NCBI GenBank assembly: GCA_963693085.1
Contig: OY856412.1
Location: forward strand, 966,329,281 to 966,393,280
Length of the DNA stretch: 64,000 nt
Direction: 5' to 3'
DNA from: Alisma plantago-aquatica
Taxonomy: Eukaryota > Streptophyta > Magnoliopsida > Alismatales > Alismataceae
Shown here: positions 23,701 to 37,980 of the stretch, one piece after another
Position numbering within the stretch: position 1 is the first letter of the stretch
Layout of the letters: the number at the start of each line of letters is the position of its first letter
Program-made: the position numbers and the translations under genes
Notes under the pieces: model-generated
The model's input: only the letters and a program-made list of their open reading frames with translations
What the model was told of the DNA's origin: nothing
The model's database searches: none

Positions 23701-24007
23701 GCATAGAACCTCACCATCGCCTACTGTCATCCACATCCTCAGCGAGCCTGTCAAGAGGATTCTATCTGTGATGCTTAACCATGTCCTCTGCCACTTCCAC
23801 TATTGAACTATCTATGTTGTGATACTTGCTAGCTCTACGTTGGTTGCTGGGTCACTTCCTCAACCTTCATAGGGCAATTCAATCAAATATGCCATATCTG
23901 TCCACATTGGTGACACACCCGGTTATCACTTTGTGGTCTAAATGTCCCTATAACTAAGATTGATGATGAGCTGCGAGCTCCTATCGATGGAAAACTGTTA
24001 CCTCTAC
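23701..24007 (-). pseudogene. Element B gag C-terminus with zinc knuckle, cut by insertion C
   Basis: The minus strand encodes the nucleocapsid end of gag, with the start of a CCHC knuckle VCHQCGQIWHI near 23883-23920. The Gln retained here is a stop in element A. The segment ends at the TSD TCTAC (24003-24007). The upstream part of gag continues beyond insertion C at 35309. Confidence 0.8.
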
Positions 24008-27000
24008 TGTTATGACCACATCTGAGCTTGGTCGGTAAACTAGGGTTGACCTGGATGATTATATGCTTAATTGGATTAATCATTGCTTAAATCTAATTAA
24101 TGATTATAATTAAATTATGATGTTTTAAAACTAATAAGAATGTTAAGTGTTCTATTGTTTGAGAAATTAGGGTTTGAGAAATATACACCCTAGTTGGCTG
24201 AAATTAGGGTTTTGATGGTACATGAGTATGGGATTTGATCAGGATAGCAGCGTGGTAAATGATTTTTCATATTTTATACAAATTTTGTATTTAATTTAAT
24301 TTTTTATATGATATACATAACTCGATCATTCATATTTGAGAAAAATTTCGGAATATTTGAGTATTCTTTGAATGTGGTTCTTGGTCGAACTATACTTTGA
24401 CCAAAATGCTGACAGAGTGCTTTTTAGTAGTGTAGTGTTTTATTTTTATTTATTTATTGGTAACTCTAAATGATATGAAATTTTAAATTTAGATCAAAAA
24501 CTAAATCATAAAAAATATGTAAAATTTTCATAATTTTTGGATGCGTATAGCCCTTATCAGTAGACGAATTACAATAACTAACATTTCTACAAAATTCTAG
24601 ATAGTAGTTCACTATTAGATTTTTAGTTATTTAATGGAAGCTTGGAATGATGTCAAATTTTAAATTAAGCTTTTTAACAAAATTATACACGCCATTATAA
24701 ATTTTCATAATTTTTGGAGAAGGTTTGATCTCTGAAATACACGAATTCACATAAACCTTTTTATGACAGAAAAATTTGCTGAAATAAGAAAAAGTTTAGT
24801 GAGGGGTCAATGTGCAATTAACCCAAGCAGCTCAATTGATCTATATGGTCAACCAAACACATAAGGAGATCTCATAATTCATGATTCAATTTAGAGAAAC
24901 GAAATCCTAGAGAGAGAGAGAGAGAGTTAGGGTTTGAGAGGAGAAATTGATGGAGATGCTGACCTAGGGTTTTGTGGTCTGAGGAATGATGAAATCATGT
25001 AAGTTTAGCTTCTTTGGATATAGTTTCATGGTGAATCTTCTCTAATATGTCAAAATTCCTTCCCTCCTCTGATTTGATCTAAAATGGTATCAAAACTTCC
25101 CCTTTTCTCACTCTTTCTTCATAATCCCTCATTTTTAGGGTTTCCAAGTTGAAAGGAAGAAAAATTGGGTGAATTACTAGGGATTTGATATGGATTCAAG
25201 ATTTTTAGATATGCGATATGTTTTTAAGGTGTTTGCATGCCTTAGGGTGAGTGGTAACTTCCTTTAAACATTATATTGCATGAAAATTGGTTAAATCAAC
25301 CATAATCTTTAATTGCTTAGTATGCGACTACAAACCCTGAATTGTCTATTTGTTCTAAGTTGTTGCAAAATGATATGAAATGGATTCTTACTTTTTTAGA
25401 ATGAATTTTAGATGATAAAATCATATTAGAAATGTATACAATGTATTCTAATGAGAATTCCCTATGTATTCGCAGAGATTATAAGAGTAAACTGAAATAT
25501 AGGGAATTTGTCAATGACTGAAATTTGTTGTATAAGTAAATAGAGAAAGTTGCTTATCTAGATCCCTTGGTTTTGAATGATTGTTTATCTAAATTCATAG
25601 TACATATATGTCAGATACTATCTTGGACTTCGTTTAAAGTGAGTAGTGTTTGTTTGGTATCTCAGGGAAGAGGGTGAAACCCTAGATGCGAGGAAAGTTG
25701 GATATTTGCGAATAAATATCGTGAAATCCATTTGAAGGGATTTTCTTGACATGATAGACTTTATTTATTAAATGTTATTATTGATGCATGATATCCCAGT
25801 GAATGGCATGAAAACCCAAATTCAACTCAGTTCCAAGGTTTCATACATATATTGATTTTATATGATTTGTTGATAGTAGTCTTTATTCAGTGAATGTTTA
25901 TGTCGCATGAAATCTTTATGGGAGCCATGGGAATAAGTTGTTGCCTAATGAGAGGTGACAAGATGTGTGATTGACTGGTGATCCATGAGAATACTTGTAC
26001 AACCAGTGAAATGAATACCTTGGTCTAAGGACCTAGAGGTAATGGTTACCTATTACAAAGGTAACAATGCTATGTGATGATCTAAGGATTTGAATACCCA
26101 GATCCAGTAATTATGATAATGATGTGAAGAGATGAGAATTTCCAATAATTTGATAAGGGATTGAGATCCCAGGTTTCATGTGTTGTAAAGATTTGAAAAG
26201 TATGTGATAGATGTATTACACCTTTCTTTGTAGCATTTGTTGTGATTAAATGAAACCCTAAGGGTAGGGTGTTCAATGAATCAAGTATTATGATATCAAT
26301 GTTCTCAGTTATTATTAATAATTCTTGTCATGATAAGTAATTAACTATTAATTGAATTATGAGATGCACAACTTAAGATTTGGGTTGATATGCACGTTCT
26401 TTGAGAAATTACAGATAAGTTGCAGGTGCTATTGACGATTACTCATATGTCAAGTAATTAACTCTTATCAGTGTAATAAGATGATAAATTGCACGATTCT
26501 AGTGTGTATGTGCCAAGTGGACATGTAAACTATTTATTTAAGAATTTTAGTCTGCCTTCATGTATAGTATGTTGATTACTCAGTATATTACAGTGTTTTG
26601 AATATACTACTCTACCAAGTTTAGAATGATATACATGTTGTATTATAACTTCAAATATGTAGACGTGACACCATAGAGATACCAGAGTCAAGTATAAATA
26701 AGAGAAGGGTACAATGTAGAAAGAGCTTTCTAGGAATAATAAAATAATAGACTTAGGAGCCCTAAATACCGTAGAACCCCTATGTGAGGTCTGTGCCTTA
26801 GGGGTGAAACGACCTAACCCTGGCAGCGTCCAGCATACGGGGGTCGGAATGTGCTATTAGGTGGCATGGGGGACGAAGCCCTAGTGGAAGTCTCCTTAAA
26901 TTATAGTTTGCAGTGTCCAACATCAACCAGAAGTCTTGGTGGCACTAGAGTACAGAAAAGCCAACAGGTGGCTTGACTCTCCACCTATGTACTTAGGTTA

Positions 27001-27897
27001 GATGAGGAGTCCAGTTTAGGCTAGAGAGGCATTTCCCTGTTGCAGACCAGGAGAGTAGTCAGACTTAGCATTTCCCGGGTGTGTCTGCTAAGTCTTGTAC
27101 GGTGTGATCGTAGTGCACTACGAGTCTTCGTATGTAGAGTACAATGCATATGATCAGGGCATAATAAAATGAATGAGAAGTCAAACAAGTGTGTACATTT
27201 ATTCAATTATTCTTTGTATGTTTCTGAATTATTAGTTCTCTTTATGATCAATCAAGCATTTCATATATTGATTCACTCTTATAGATATTTAGAGTATCCT
27301 GCCATATTTATGATTGTCAATTATTAGACTCTTTAAAGATTACTACTGTTATAATTGATATCAATTTCTTAAAAGTATATCTGTAATTATATCAGTGCTT
27401 TATACTATTTCTTTGAAGTACTCATTCACTGAGCGTGCAGGCTCACCCCTCTACTCACATTTTTTAAGGAAATCACATGGAATTGAAGAAGATATCATTG
27501 CATCAGAGTAGATCTACCACAAGAGTTAAGTCTGAGTATAGTTAAGTTCAGTCGGTCCTTGTCACTCTAGGTCCTTGTATAGAAATAAGAGAGAGTTGTA
27601 AATGATGATGTATAACATTATTCCTCTTTTAGCAATATGTGTGAATCATCAAGTCTTATGTACTTAAAAGTATGAGGAACATAATGAATGTTCATACATG
27701 CATTTTTACTGTTGAAATTAGATTAGAGAAATCAATGTTTAGATTCCCTTGTAAAGTTGGTTTATGTGGTTCAATGGGAGAAAACAAAGAGTTTTGAAAG
27801 AGAAGAAAAAGTTATGGGTGATCTTTGTATTACGTTAAATCCTCAATTTATGCCCTAATCTCATGATTAGTGGAAATTGTGAGATCGGGGTGTAACA
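24008..27897 (+). repeat. Element C 5' LTR
   Basis: This 3890-bp LTR starts TGTTATGACC and ends GGTGTAACA. In the first roughly 280 bases it differs from the 3' LTR at about 17 sites. It includes an (AG)n run at 24909-24926. No gene is supported inside it. The ORFs at 26082-26276 and 33489-33683 are the same LTR segment seen twice. Confidence 0.93.
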
Positions 27898-30800
27898 ACT
27901 TGGTATCAGAACTTAGGCTGAGTTGTTAGGGACCATTAAGTTAGAAAGTTAGAATCATAAGTGTGGCAGATAGGAGATGTTATGATGTTAGCTCTAGGGA
28001 TTTGAGTATTTGGATATCTTGGCCCAATATCTGAGTACTTGGATCAACCAGTATCAAGCTACTTTGTCTATTCTTTCATGTATACCCTGGCCAGGTATAC
28101 GTTGGAAGGATGGGCTAGAGAGGAACCCTAGAAATATTAGGGTTAGAAACAAGATAAGTAACACGAATTAAGAGCATAAATATAAACTAGAGAGGAACCC
28201 AAGTTTCATTTCATATTGTTGTTTTATTGGAGATGAATAGCAATGCTCTTATATGTTTGAATTCAAATATTCATTATTTTGAAATATATATGGATCTTTA
28301 AGATTTGTTGTACACTATGCAGTTGTAGCATTTATTGATTACATTCTTTGTATCAAGTAGACTAGAAATGATCTTTGAATGAACTTTCCTAAGTGGATAT
28401 TCTTTCCACATGTTTGAGATTAATAGGAGTTGGTTAATCTTAAGTAGCTCTTAGCTTCAGGACTGTAGGTTGGGCCTGGTCTGGCTGGTAGGATGCATTA
28501 CTGGGATCTAATGACTCCTATTAACAATATGATAAGAGTAGACTCTGGATAAATTAGACCCACATCATAGTGAGAATGTACATACACTAAGATGTTGAAA
28601 CATATGTGAAAGATTAGAATAGCTAAGAATCAGTTGGAACTGATATCTGAGACCCAACTTTGGGGCTCATATGAGAAATCCTTAATTGGGAATAAAGGAA
28701 CATGACGTAAGGTTCAAATTAAGTTTACAGATTAATATTATATGAACTCTAAATATGAAATATGGAAAAGATATGAAAAAAGTATGTAAGGGCCAAGGTT
28801 GTAAGAATCAATCATGAGGAATGGATTATATAACCGAGTACAATGTTTGTATGTACTCCAAAGCAAAGGAAAAATAGAAGAAAAGAGTTAAGTATATGAT
28901 AAGTAAATATAAGTGAAGAGTCTTCAGAAGAGTTAAGGTAAAGAGAACTAGATAAATATGTAAATAATAAGACTAGGATAAGAAACTAAGTTAAAACAAA
29001 GATAAATGTTGGAAATGATGAGCTTGATTAAGGAATGAGGGTTATGATATAATTGAGAGCATGGAATGCATATTTTTATTAATAAGTTTAATACATTCAT
29101 CCTTACTACCTTAAGTTTAATACATTCATCCTTACTACCTTTGGATTCCAAGTCTCTATAGAACAACAAACTAGTTTCTAAAAAAAAGAACAAAAGTGTA
29201 GCTTAACAAAATGAATAAGTTATACAAAGGTAGACTATACTCAGGAAGGAAAAACTTGATATAAGAGAAACTATGTTTCACCCATGCATGAGCTGTTTGA
29301 TTTAAAATGAAGGATATGTAATGTATTAAACATGAGTTGAAACTAGTATAGAGATTAATGATTTAGAATTTCAACTTCACATTAGTAGAATGATAAAAAG
29401 AAATATGTGCAACATGGTATACATGATCATACACATGAATAGGAAACATGATCATAAGAGAAAAGTAGAAGTTAAAGATAACAGGTGGAAGAGTAGTATA
29501 TGGTAAGAGGATTATGGAAACTAAGGAAGGGTTTGAAACATGGTGGAGTAATATAGACTATAAAAGAAAGAGGTTAGGAGATTCAATCAAGTGCGAGTTA
29601 GTCAAGTATCCTTATTGACAACTAATTAAACCTACATACGACAAATGTATTAATGGGATGTTTGAAGATAAGAATTCTAAGTCTCAGAACCGTCTTCTCT
29701 TCCATATATTACTTAATGAGAGAAATGTGGGAATGGAGTGATAAGAAAATGAATCATATTTTATGCATAACCACCATGGTAGATGGATCTAGTGAATGCA
29801 ATAATAACACACAATATGATGATGAAACCCTAGAAGGGTAAATTGAGAATGTAATCTATCTGAATGGCCATTTAAGATGAAGGAAATTCAATTGATAAGA
29901 AAAGGAAGACTTTAGTAAAAATTTGTGAGATCCAAAGTTTGAATTTCAAATTAAGGGAGCAAAGTGACACCACAATAACGTCATGCTACTGATAAAGGCC
30001 CAACCCCAGAATGTTTAGAGTTGTAGTAGTTCAAGGGTTGTCACTAGTGATTAGACCTTGAATACTAGAATCTCTATAAAACAAGATCATGAAATTTGCA
30101 CTATGAGAAGTAAACTAGCACTGATAATAATCCTAGCTAATCTGAAAGGTAGATAAAAAATATGGAAATGATTTAGAGCAAAGGATAAGAAATAGATTTG
30201 AAATATAAGAGGTGTGTTTTGAACAAAAGGATAAATAAAATATGAGTGGTGTGATATGAAATAAATTCTTGTATTAATAACAAGAATGATGAATAATCTA
30301 TGCATACCTTGTATGTTTCAATTTTAGGGATGTTTAATCTACATGATTAAAATAAGAAGGATAAGTAGCAAAAAGTAAGTAGTAATGAATGAGGAGAGAG
30401 ATAAGAGAAAACAATGGCTTTTAGTAAAATGTGAATTTGTTTTTTAGAAGTATAATTTGTTGAAGGTATATTAAGGGATGCAAATTGGTTCTACGTATGA
30501 TTTCAGTGTACATGTGCAAAACATATGTTAATTAAAGGTGTCTGATAGTTTAAATCATTCATACCAATAATCCATCTTAGTATTGTACAATTGTGGTATG
30601 GTGATATGGGTTGAATGATGATGGGAAAAATGGAGGGTTACCCTGAATAAGGTAGTCTTACCTATTCACTCATATGAATAGAAGGGATGATAACCATATT
30701 GTATTGATATGTAACCCTAATGAGGTGTAGCTTGTTATACCTAGCTTTAATATAACTAAGTGATGGTAATTGGGTATGAATAGTCCTTGAATGACTAATA

Positions 30801-31421
30801 CAATTATGGAGTACTTTGTTACTATTGTTGAAACCCTAGTATGCTATAACCCGATGGTTGCACCTTGAATTATGTGTGGGTTCATACTTGAGAATAGTAT
30901 GGAATGTGATGGTAATGCTTCACCTTATGTATCCATGATCCAATGGGGATGTCGTGAGTAGTAATGTACAATTGTTTTTGAATCTGGTCTTTTAACTCAA
31001 GACTGTTTTGATATTTGAGTAGCACAATAGTAAATTTCAAAAGAACATGGTGAACTCTCTTTCGTGATTTAGAGGCAATACATAACAATAGTACATATTT
31101 AGCAGTATGAATTGAGATAGTTGGATCAAATTATCGATGTTGAGGTAACACCTCAAGAGTATGAAAATATTGAAATGGTTGTTTCTCTCTCTATCCTATG
31201 ATTGATTGTGGCATAGAGAATTTGTTTGTTATCATAGAGAACTATTTCAAACATGTTGTGATTTAGTAAAGGAATAAATGACTTAATGTTGAAAACTGCA
31301 TTCAAGTATGAAATACAAGAATATAATGACATGTAAGATTTAAAAAGCTTAAAATAAACCTTGAATGTACTTTACTTGCATATTTATGTTTTGGGGACAA
31401 AACCTTTTTAGGGGGGAGAAT
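27898..31421 (+). other. Element C internal region, non-coding, with PBS and PPT
   Basis: The PBS TGGTATCAGAAC is at 27901-27912, 3 bases after the LTR. The PPT (TTTTTAGGGGGGAGAAT) is at 31405-31421. Between them are 3.5 kb of AT-rich DNA without gag, protease, RT or integrase motifs on either strand. Only short ORFs without family signatures are present. A 29-bp perfect tandem duplication lies at 29084-29141. Confidence 0.85.
29084..29141. repeat. 29-bp perfect tandem duplication in C
   Basis: Two copies of a unit starting AAGTTTAATACATTC lie head to tail (29084-29112 and 29113-29141) with no differences seen, so the duplication is recent. Confidence 0.85.
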
Positions 31422-34400
31422 TGTTATGACCGCATCTGAGCTTAGTTGGTAAACTGGGGTTTACCTGGATGATTATATGCATAATTGGATTAATGATTTC
31501 TTAAATCTAATTAATGATGATAATTCAATTATGATGTTTTAAACCTAATAAGAACATTAAGTGTTCTATTGTTTGAGAAATTAGGGTTTGAGAAATATAA
31601 ACCCTAGTCGGCTGAAATTAGGGTTTTGATGGTACATGAGTATGGAATTTGATCAGGATAGCAGTGTGGTAAATGATTTTTCATATTTTCTAATTTTTTT
31701 ATTTAATTGAATTTTGGATATGATACAGATAACTCAATCATTCATATTGGAAAAAAATTTAAGAATATTTGAGTGTTCTTTGAATGTGGTTATCGATCAA
31801 ACTATACTTCGACCAAAATGTTGACAGAGTGTTTTTCAGCAGTGTAGTGTTTTATTTTAATAATTTATTGGTAACTCCAAATGATCTAAAATTTTCAATG
31901 GAAATCTGAATATTGATCATAAACAACATGTAAAATTTTCATAATTTTTGGATGTGTTTAGACCTTATCAGTAGACGGATTACAGTAATTGACATTTCTA
32001 TAGAATTCTGGATAGCAATGCACCATTCGATTTTTAATTATTTAATGAAAGCTTGGAATGATCACAAATTTTAAACGAAGCTTTGAAACTCAATTATACA
32101 TTACATGATAAATTATCATAATTTTTGGAGAAGGTTTGATCTCTAAAATACACGAATTCACAGAAACCTTTTTATGACAGAAAAATCTGCTGAAATAACC
32201 AAAAGTTTAGTGAGGGGTCAATGTGCAATTAACCCAAGCAGCTCAATTTCTCTATATGGTCAACCTAACACACAAGGATATCTCATAATTTGTGATTCAA
32301 TCTAGAGAAACGAAATCCTAGAGAGAGAGAGAGAGTTAAGGTTTGAGAGGAGAAATTGATGGAGATGCTGACTTAGGGTTTTACGGTCTGAGGAATGATG
32401 AAATCATGTAAGTTTAGATTCTTTGGATATAGTTTCATGGTGAATCTTCTCTCACATGTCAAAATTACATCCCTCCTCTGATTTGAACCAAAATGGTATC
32501 AAAACTTCCCCTTTTCTCACTCTTTCTTCATAATCTCTTATTTTTAGGGTTTCCGAGTTGAAAGGAAGAAGAATTGGATGAATTGCTAGGGATTTGATGT
32601 GGATTTGAGATTTTCAGATATGGGATATGTTTTTAAGGTGTTTTTACACCTTAGGGTGAGTGGGAACTTCTTTTAAACAATATATTGCACGAAAATTGGT
32701 TAAATCAACCATAATCTTTAATTGCTTAGTATGCGACTACAAACCCCTAAATTGTCTATTTGTTCTAAGTTGTTGCTAAATGATATGAAATGGATTCTTC
32801 CTTTGTTTGAATGAATTTCAGATGATAAAATCATATTATAAATGTATACAATGCATTCTAATGAGAATTCCCTAAGTATTCACAGAGGTTATCATAGTAA
32901 ACTAAAATATAGGGAATTTGTCTATGATTGAAATTTGTTGTATAAGTAAATAGAGAAAGTTTCTTATCTAGATCCCCATGGTTTTGAATGATTGTTTATC
33001 TAAAGTTCATAGTAAATATATGTCAGATACTATCTTGGATTTCATTTAAAATGAGTAGTGTTTGTTTGGTATCTCAGTGAAGAGGGTGAAACCCTAGATG
33101 CAAGGAAAGTTGGATATTTGCGAATAAGTGAAATCCATTTGAAGGGATTTTCTTGACATGATAGACTTTATTTATTCAATGTTATTATTGATGCATGATA
33201 TCCCTGTGAATGGCATGGAAACCCAAATTCATCTCAGTTCCAAGGTTTCATACATATATTGATTTTATATGATTTGTTGATAGTAGTCTTTATTCAGTGA
33301 ATGTTTATGTCGCATGAAATCTTTATGGGAGCCATGGGAATAAGTTGTTGCCTAGTGAGAGGTGACAAGATGTGTGATGGCCTTGTGAGCCATGAGAATA
33401 CTTGTACAACCAATGAAATGAATACCTTGTTCTAAGGACCTAGAGGTAATGGTTACCTAGTTCATAGGTAACAATGCTATGTGATGATCTAAGGATTTGA
33501 ATACCCAGATCTAGTAATTATGATAATGATGTGAAGGGATGAGAATTTCCAGTAATGTGATAAGGGATTGAGATCCCAGTTATCATGTGTTGTAAAGATT
33601 TGAAAAGTACATGATAGATGTATTACACCTTTCTCTATAGCATTTGTTGTGATTAAAGGAAACCCTAAGGGTAGGGTGTTCAATGAATCAAGTATTGTGA
33701 TATCAATGTTCTCAGTTATTATTAATAATTCTTGTCATGATAAGTAATTAACTCTTAATTGAGTTATGAGATGCACAACTCAAGATTTGTGTTGATATGC
33801 ACGTTCTTTGAAAATTATAGATAAGTTATAGGTGCTATTGACGATTACTCATATGTCAAGTAATTAACTCTTATCAGTGTAATAAGATGATAAATTGCAC
33901 GATTCTAGTATGTATGTGCCAAGTGGACATGTAATCTGTTTATTTAAGAATTTTAGTCTGCCTGCATGTATATTATGTTGATTACTCAATATATTACAGT
34001 GTTTTGAATATACTGCTCTGCCAAGTTTAGAATGATATACATGTTGTATTATAACTTCAAATAAGTAGCCACAACACCATAGAGATACCAGAGTCAAGTA
34101 TAAGTAAGAGAAGGGTACAATGTAGAAAGAGCTTTCTAGGAATAATAAAATAATAGACTTAGGAGCCCTGAACACCGTAGAACCCCTATGTGAGGTCTGC
34201 GCCTTAGGGGTGAAACGACCTAACCCTGGTAGTGTCCAGTATACGGGGGTCAGAACGTATTATCAGGTGGAACGGGGGATGAAGCCCTAGTGGAAGTCTG
34301 CTTAAATTATAGTTTGCAGTGTCCAACATCAACCAGAAGTTTTGGTGGCACTAGAGTACAGAAAAGCCAAGAGGTGGCTTGACTCTCTTCATGTGTGCTC

Positions 34401-35303
34401 AGGTTAGAGGAAGAGTCTAGTTTAGGCCAGAGAGCCATTTCTCATTTGCAGACCAGGAGAGTAGTCAGACTTGGCATTTCCCGGGTGTGTCTGCTAAGTC
34501 TTATATGGTGTGATCATAGTGCACTACGAGTCTTCATATGTAGAGTACACTGCATATGATCAGGGCATAATAAAATGAATGAGAGGTCAAACAAGTGTGT
34601 ATAGTTATTCAATTATTCTTTATATGTTTCTAAATTATTAGTTCTCTTTATGGTCAATCAAGCATTTCATATATTGATTCACTCTTATGAATATTTAGAG
34701 TATCCTTCCATATTTATGATTTTCAATTATTAGACTCTTTAAAGCTTACTACTGTTATAATTGATATCAATTGCTCAAAAGTATATCTGTAATTATATCA
34801 ATGCTTTAGACTGTTTCTTTGAATTACTCATTCACTAAGAGAGTAGGCTCACCCCTCTACTCACAATTTTTAGGGAAATCACATGGACTTGAAGAAGATA
34901 TCATTGCATCAGAGTAGATCTGCCATAAGAGTTAAGTCTGAGTATAGTTAAGTTCAGTCGGTCCTTGTCACTCTAGGTCCTTGTAAAGAAATAAGAGAGA
35001 GTTGTAAATGATGATGTATAAAATTATTCCTCTTTTAGCAATATGTGTGAATCAACAAGTCTTATGTGCTTAAAAGTATGAGGAACATAATGAATGTTCA
35101 TACATGCATATTTACTGTTGAAATTAGATTAGAGAAATCAATGTTTAGATTCCCTTGTAAAGTTGGTTTATATGGTTCAATGCGAGAAAACAAAAAGTTT
35201 TGAAAGAGAAGAAAAAGTTAAGGGTGATCTTTGTAATACGTTAAATCCTCAATTTATGTCGTAATCTCATGATTAGTGGAAATTGTGAGATTGAGGTGTA
35301 ACA
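31422..35303 (+). repeat. Element C 3' LTR
   Basis: This 3882-bp LTR is collinear with 24008-27897 and ends GAGGTGTAACA at 35303. It is followed by TSD TATAC, after which gag of B resumes (CCCTACCCG in the empty site of A). Confidence 0.93.
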
Positions 35304-35308
35304 TATAC

Positions 35309-36184
35309 CCCTACCCGGGGCCCAGTGTGGAGGTGCATGTGATCTTGCTTTAGTGAAGGTTGACCTTGGTTGCGACTGAAGTGGGAAAAACCTTGGCTTC
35401 TTGAAACCTCCATATGATTGTCCTTGGAATTGAACTGGTCGCTTCTTAGCATTACCTTCACGCTTTTCTATGAAAGACCTCTCAATCCTCCTTACATATT
35501 CCAAAAAGGTGGAAAACCTTTCCCTATTTTCTAGGGCCAATGTTGTCGTAGTTAACTCAGTTCTTCGGCCCTTTTTGAACCTACAAATCCTTTCTTTGTC
35601 AGTGGCTTCCATGTGCTAGCCGAACCTCAAAAGCTCCATAAAATTTGACTCATACTCATTAATAGTCATAGCCCCCTGATGAATCTTCTCGAACTGAGAT
35701 ATCTTCTCATCTAGATAGGTCTCTAGAAAGTATCAGCTAACAAATTCCTACCAAAACTCCTCCCATCCTATCACAACTCTTGTCCTTTTCTCCTCTTCTA
35801 TGGCCCACCAGTGGCCAACACTACCCTTCAACAAGTATACTGCATGCTTAACTTTGTCTTCTTCATGGATGTTCAGGATTTTGATTGCCTTTTCTAGCTT
35901 AGTCAACCACATGTCAGCGTCTGTTGGATCAGAAGTACCAGCATATTCAATCACCCCAACACATCTAAGACGTTCAAACATCTTCCCTACACCTTAGGAT
36001 TCCACATTAGGGACAACTTCCCTAGCTTGAGGTGTTGGTGTTCTATCTTCTATATGTGTAATTGTTGCCATCATCTGTCTAAACATAGATTGAAACTCGG
36101 GATTGGGCATCATTGTCAGTTCTAGCTGAGGCATTGTGGGCTACTCTGACCCTACTTCTGGTACTCTCTCATTGCGTGCCTACA
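35309..36184 (-). pseudogene. Element B gag, capsid part
   Basis: The capsid is read at 35981-35748 (MFERLRCVGVIEYAG, DPTDADMWLTKLEKA, GSVGHWWAIEEEKR) and 35612-35309 (ERFSTFLEYVRRIERSFIEK, RPVQFQGQSYGGF). It matches 1410-2045 of element A. It is cut at 35308 by insertion C and at 36184 by insertion E. The stretch nearer the 5' end continues at 58157. Its role would be particle formation and RNA packaging. Frame breaks disable it. Confidence 0.87.
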
Positions 36185-36189
36185 AACCA

Positions 36190-37797
36190 TGATGCGATGA
36201 TTTTGAGTCGCATTTATAGACTTGTTTTACTTGTGTTTTATGTGTTTATTGGTCACTTTGGTGGTTAATATTGCATGATTCACTTACTCTAGTCTATAAT
36301 CCTTTTCAGTATCAAATATCTCATATTTTATCTTTTTTATCATAAACGATTATAATAATGGGTTTTATCTCAGCTGATTTGGCTTTGTCTTGCAATTTCA
36401 GGAAAAACACATATATACAGCTGTCGATACCATCGACATCCGTCGATAGTATCGACACAGTCACAAGTAGACAACCGCAAGGAGCCAAGAAGAGTCAATA
36501 CCATCGACTGGGAAGTCGATGGTAGCGAGTTACCTTCAGGTTGCTAGCGATCAGCCAGTCGATACTATCGACACAAAAGTCGATACTATCGACGTTCTAC
36601 AGCTTCAGTGTCGGAAAGGTGATAAAATCGACGCCTAAGGGTGTCGATACCATCGACCCGCATCGATGGTATCGAGTCTGCATCAGGCATGATGAAAAAA
36701 AAAAGGAGGAAGGCTTGTCGATATCACGAGGGGGCGATACCATCGACCCGCGTCGATGGTATCGACGCCGTCAGATTAGTTTTTGTTCCAGATCGGCCCG
36801 AATCCAACGATGGTGATATTTTGGCGACCTAACTTGGTGTTTATACCTAATGACGGCGGCCAGGAGCCAAGGATCACGTCATTAGCCGCTGCACACATCT
36901 CGAGGAGAGTAGGAGAGGAGAACGGAGCCCGGAAGCACGCCCGAGAGCCGAAGAAGATGTTTTCTACCGCCGAAAGGCTGTAGATCGCGCACTCTATGTA
37001 GAGGAATGCTTGGATCTTATCCGTTCAGGTGTTTACATCGCTTCATCCACATTTCTCTCCATGTTTCCCCTTTCTTCAATCATGTCTTGCTCTGAGATCA
37101 ACATGCGAGGCTAATCCCCTTTGTCTTTAGGACCGGGAGTAGCCCGGGTAATCATTGTATGACATTTTTATCATAGTAATTCATAATTTGTCTCTTAAAT
37201 TCGTGGTATGATTTTGTTTTCTACATTATATCATTATGCTTGATCACCCTAATGATAATCTAATGCCTTTATTTGCTTTGAAAGAAGAATTAACGGTTGA
37301 AAAGAGACAAAACTCACATTAAATCATAAATTCCTTGAACAAGGTGATGTACAGTTAATGGTGGAAACCCAGAGGTCAATTCTAATGCACCTAGTTTAGG
37401 GTATAGGTTACTACGGCGGTGGAACCGACCTAGATTTAGGTAGTGAATTGTATCACGATAGTGAACAATTCTGACTACAGGCCACTACCCGGACTGAGAA
37501 ACGAATTTGTTTAGCTATATAGAAATTCATACAACGAGAACCCATGGTGAAACCGCAATCCTAAAGATTCCCATCTAAATTGATTAAACTCAACATTTAA
37601 TCGATTGCTTTGCTTTCTTTTATTTTTATTTTCTCTTTAATCAACTCTCAAAACCTTTTTAACCGGTCTAGCTGATTGCGAACAGTTAGTAGTAGTCCAC
37701 CGACAGTTCAGTGTCCCTGAGTTCGACTCGGGCCTCACAAAGGCCTATATTACATTGACGCATGCACTTGCGTTATACGCACGGTAAAAGTGTGTCG
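36190..37797 (+). repeat. Element E 5' LTR
   Basis: This 1608-bp LTR starts TGATGCGATG. Its end reads GTGTGTCG, where the 3' LTR ends GCGTGTCA, so the final A has mutated. In the first roughly 260 bases about 12 differences from the 3' LTR are seen. It carries a block of palindromic TCGATAC modules (36423-36768). Confidence 0.93.
36423..36768. repeat. Palindromic TCGATAC/GTATCGA modules, LTR cluster 1
   Basis: At least four inverted-repeat modules of about 34 bp have the form GTCGATACCATCGAC, 2-6 bases, then GTCGATGGTATCGAC. They lie at about 36423-36456, 36497-36530, 36642-36675 and 36734-36768. A direct pair of GTCGATACTATCGAC lies at 36558-36595. Arms are 13-15 bases with 0-3 mismatches. 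As single strands they could fold into hairpins. Confidence 0.88.
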
Positions 37798-37803
37798 AGT
37801 TTT

Positions 37804-37820
37804 TGGCACCATTGTCGGGG
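37804..37820 (+). other. Primer-binding site of element E
   Basis: TGGCACCATTGTCGGGG lies 6 bases after the LTR end. It resembles the Asp-tRNA PBS TGGCGCCGTTGCCGGGG of Athila/Tat elements, with three changes. Confidence 0.82.
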
Positions 37821-37980
37821 ACACAGCAATTGTCGGCACTACGAGTGCTGCAAGCGGCCACTCTAGGCCACATTTTGTTTTTTTTATTATCATTTTTTTT
37901 AAATTCATAGTTGATCTTTCATATTTAGTAATTTCTAGCACTGTACTAAATCAAATTTATTACGCTACAGGTACAAGTGC

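Larger units (their letters stand above)
24008..35303 (+). mobile_element. Element C: LARD-like non-autonomous LTR retrotransposon
   Basis: Two LTRs of 3890 and 3882 bp enclose 3524 bp with no retrotransposon protein. TSDs are TCTAC (24003-24007) and TATAC (35304-35308), one base apart. The PBS is initiator-Met type (TGGTATCAGAAC). The 3' end has GGGGACAAAACC then a G-rich PPT. Together with the LTR phrase GCAGGCTCACCCC this indicates descent from a Tekay-like chromovirus. The proportions match the large retrotransposon derivatives (LARDs) described in grasses: long LTRs and a non-coding but structured interior. It sits in gag of element B. Confidence 0.92.

Noticed and set aside
36423..36768. 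CRISPR-like array
   Set aside because: The repeated units are palindromes with short irregular spacing and no unique spacers, inside a plant LTR.
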